Of a DNA stretch of 64,000 nucleotides, positions 62,700-64,000 are shown in pieces. The position numbers were made by a program, and so were the translations under genes. Numbering within the stretch: position 1 is the stretch's first letter; every line of letters starts with the position of its first letter. The stretch is taken from positions 496,001 to 560,000 of the forward strand of contig CBDIHI010000010.1 in assembly GCA_965279075.1 (NCBI GenBank). Direction: 5' to 3'. The DNA comes from SZAS-79 sp965279075 (GTDB taxonomy: Bacteria; Pseudomonadota; Gammaproteobacteria; Burkholderiales; SG8-39). Under the pieces are notes generated by a model. The model was given only the letters and a program-made list of their open reading frames with translations, did no database searches and was not told the DNA's origin.

Positions 62700-63302
62700 A
62701 TGCCGCCAGTCGGCAACCGCCACGCCGAACAGCCCGTCCTGCCCGGGTTCGAACTCGATGAATCCGCCAGCAGCGCGTTCCTCGCGCTCCTCCCGGCGGG
62801 CGATGCCGGGCCGAGGATCGAGTCGCTCCAGCGCAGGATGCGCAGCGAGCACCACCTGATGGGGCAACTGCTGCCGCCCGAGCGCATCTACGCCTCGGTC
62901 TACGCAATCGGCGACCATGCCGGCCCGCCGCAGGCACTGGCGGACAAGGTTGCCGCAGTCGCCGAGTCGATGGATTTCCCGCCCATAGAGCTGTCGTTCG
63001 ATCGGGTGCTGAGCTTTGCGGGGCCGTCGACGTCCCGCCCGGTCGTGCTGCGTCCCGGCCAGGATCCCAAGATCGTCCGGGACTTTCATTCGATGCTGGC
63101 CACGGCAATGCGCAAGGCCGGCATCGGCGCCGGCCCGGACCCGCATTACGTGCCCTACCTGGCGCTGCTGCAGGACGACCGCGTCGTCGAGGAAAAGAGC
63201 ATCGAGCCGGTGCGCTGGACCGCCGAGGAGTTCGTGCTGATGCACCGCGCGCCGGGGCAGAGCCGCTCCATGATCCTTGGCCGCTGGCCGCTGCTCGGCT
63301 AG
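62700..63302 (+). CDS. 2'-5' RNA ligase-like (2H phosphoesterase superfamily) protein with degenerate active site
   Basis: A 200-residue cytosolic protein that resembles 2'-5' RNA ligase family members of Burkholderiales in length, in the SFDRVLSFAG centre and in the IEPVRWTAEEFVLMHR...ILGRWPLLG end. Active members carry two H-x-T/S motifs. By position these appear here as YAS (residues 64-66, context RIYASVYAIGDH) and YLA (153-155, context VPYLALLQD), so both catalytic histidines look replaced by Tyr. This alignment is from memory. The ATG at 62700 has AAGGGAGA upstream. It shares a CTAG at its 3' end with the stop of the convergent Bug gene. Confidence 0.75.
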   Translation: MPPVGNRHAEQPVLPGFELDESASSAFLALLPAGDAGPRIESLQRRMRSEHHLMGQLLPPERIYASVYAIGDHAGPPQALADKVAAVAESMDFPPIELSFDRVLSFAGPSTSRPVVLRPGQDPKIVRDFHSMLATAMRKAGIGAGPDPHYVPYLALLQDDRVVEEKSIEPVRWTAEEFVLMHRAPGQSRSMILGRWPLLG

Positions 63303-64000
63303 TCGATCTTCACGCCAGTGGCCTTGACCACCGGCGCCCAGCGCGCCGCATCGGCCTTGAGCATCTCCAGCATCCGTTCGGGCGAACCAGTGACGACATC
63401 GAACCCCAGCGGCTCCATGCGCTCGCGGAACTCCTTCGACTGCGCGCCCTTGACTGCTTCGGCATTCAGCCGCCCGGCGACCTCCTTCGGCAGGCCGGCC
63501 GGCGCGATGAGGCCGTACCAGGCCACGGTGTCGAATCCAGGCAACCCTGATTCCGCCAGCGTGGGCACGTCCGGCAGCAACCGCTGGCGCTTCGCGCTGG
63601 TCACCGCCAGAGCGCGCAGCTTGCCGGCCTTGACCTGGGTAATGGCGAAGGGAATCGTCTCGAACATCATCGACACGTTGCCGGCCAGCATGTCGGTGAG
63701 GGCGGGGGCGCTGCCTTTGTAGGGCACGTGTACCACGTCGACGCCTGCCATCGACTTGAACAGCTCGCTTACCAAGTGCACGTTGGTGCCGTTGCCGCTC
63801 GAGGCGTAGGTGAGCTTGCCGGGCTGGGCTTTCGCCTGCGCGATGACCTCCTGCACCGACTTCGCGCCCGTCGACGGGCTGACGATCAGCACGTTGCTGA
63901 AGGACACCAGCGGGGTGATGAAGGAGAAGTCCTTGATCGCGTCGAACGGCAGCGTGGTGTAGAGCAGCGGGTTGATCGAGTGCAGGCTGTTCAGCGTGAC
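63299..64000 (-). CDS. Tripartite tricarboxylate transporter substrate-binding protein (Bug/TctC family), N-terminus outside window
   Basis: The frame runs open to the window edge, so the signal peptide and N-terminal lobe start are missing; about 233 residues are visible. Family marks: LHSINPLLYTTLPFD at the visible start, then AKAQPGKLTYASSGNGTNVHLVSELFKSMAGVDVVHVPYKGSAPALTDMLAGNVSMMF, RLLPDVPTLAESGLPGFD and WYGLIAPAGLPKEV. Bug proteins are periplasmic solute receptors, usually for carboxylic acids, and often orphan (no TctAB nearby). The ligand cannot be predicted. The stop overlaps that of the 2H gene. Confidence 0.93.
   Translation of the reverse strand, partial: VTLNSLHSINPLLYTTLPFDAIKDFSFITPLVSFSNVLIVSPSTGAKSVQEVIAQAKAQPGKLTYASSGNGTNVHLVSELFKSMAGVDVVHVPYKGSAPALTDMLAGNVSMMFETIPFAITQVKAGKLRALAVTSAKRQRLLPDVPTLAESGLPGFDTVAWYGLIAPAGLPKEVAGRLNAEAVKGAQSKEFRERMEPLGFDVVTGSPERMLEMLKADAARWAPVVKATGVKID

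Overview
This window looks like backbone chromosome of a high-GC Betaproteobacterium, most likely of the order Burkholderiales. The evidence is gene order rather than any single gene: scpA-scpB-rluB, rimP-nusA-infB-rbfA-truB, rpsO-pnp, dapC-dapD-dapE-prmB, smc-zipA-ligA, rpsB-tsf-pyrH-frr-uppS-cdsA-dxr-rseP-bamA-skp-lpxD-fabZ-lpxA-lpxB-rnhB, ppsR/ppsA and smpB/ratA-rnfH/guaB-guaA are all typical blocks of that group, and a Bug-type solute receptor (abundant in Burkholderiales) closes the window. Protein-coding density is very high, start/stop overlaps (ATGA and similar) are common, and GTG/TTG starts are frequent.

Layout. 1-4.8 kb: a YciO/Sua5-family protein (5' cut), an M50 site-2 protease, trpS, scpA, scpB and rluB. 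4.9-11.1 kb: a promoter and unusual repeat-bearing leader followed by the transcription/translation operon rimP-nusA-infB-rbfA-truB. 11.1-13.7 kb: rpsO and pnp, closed by a strong bidirectional terminator facing dksA. 14.3-14.6 kb: three tRNAs (Pro-TGG, Arg-TCT, His-GTG) behind one promoter. 14.6-20.3 kb, minus strand: queF, dapC, dapD, a pilU-like pilus ATPase, dapE and prmB. 20.5-29.8 kb, plus: smc, zipA, ligA, galU, hpt, mtnP and def. 29.8-33.2 kb, minus: map and glnD.

33.2-48.4 kb is one long plus-strand run. It goes from translation (rpsB, tsf, frr), through UMP kinase (pyrH), isoprenoid and lipid carriers (uppS, cdsA, dxr) and envelope assembly (rseP, bamA, skp) to lipid A synthesis (lpxD, fabZ, lpxA, lpxB), ending with rnhB and a TrmH-family RNA methyltransferase. 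ppsR and ppsA follow divergently, then smpB, ratA, rnfH, a DUF4124 protein, guaB and guaA.

The only clearly accessory part is 56.7-64 kb: a two-partner secretion pair (tpsB transporter and a 1313-residue mosaic tpsA exoprotein), a 2'-5' RNA ligase-like (2H) protein that appears to have lost both catalytic histidines, and a truncated Bug receptor. No CRISPR array, insertion sequence, phage, integrase, rRNA or tmRNA gene was seen, and no gene-free stretch exceeds 300 bases.

The most noteworthy sequence-level observations are: the leader of the rimP operon (two 17-nt direct repeats, an attenuator-like hairpin and a small ORF whose stop overlaps the rimP start); a 158-nt out-of-frame scpB/rluB overlap; a probable AUU start for truB; a 19-codon island of A/T-ending codons inside ppsA; and the mosaic TpsA with a compositionally different C-terminus.
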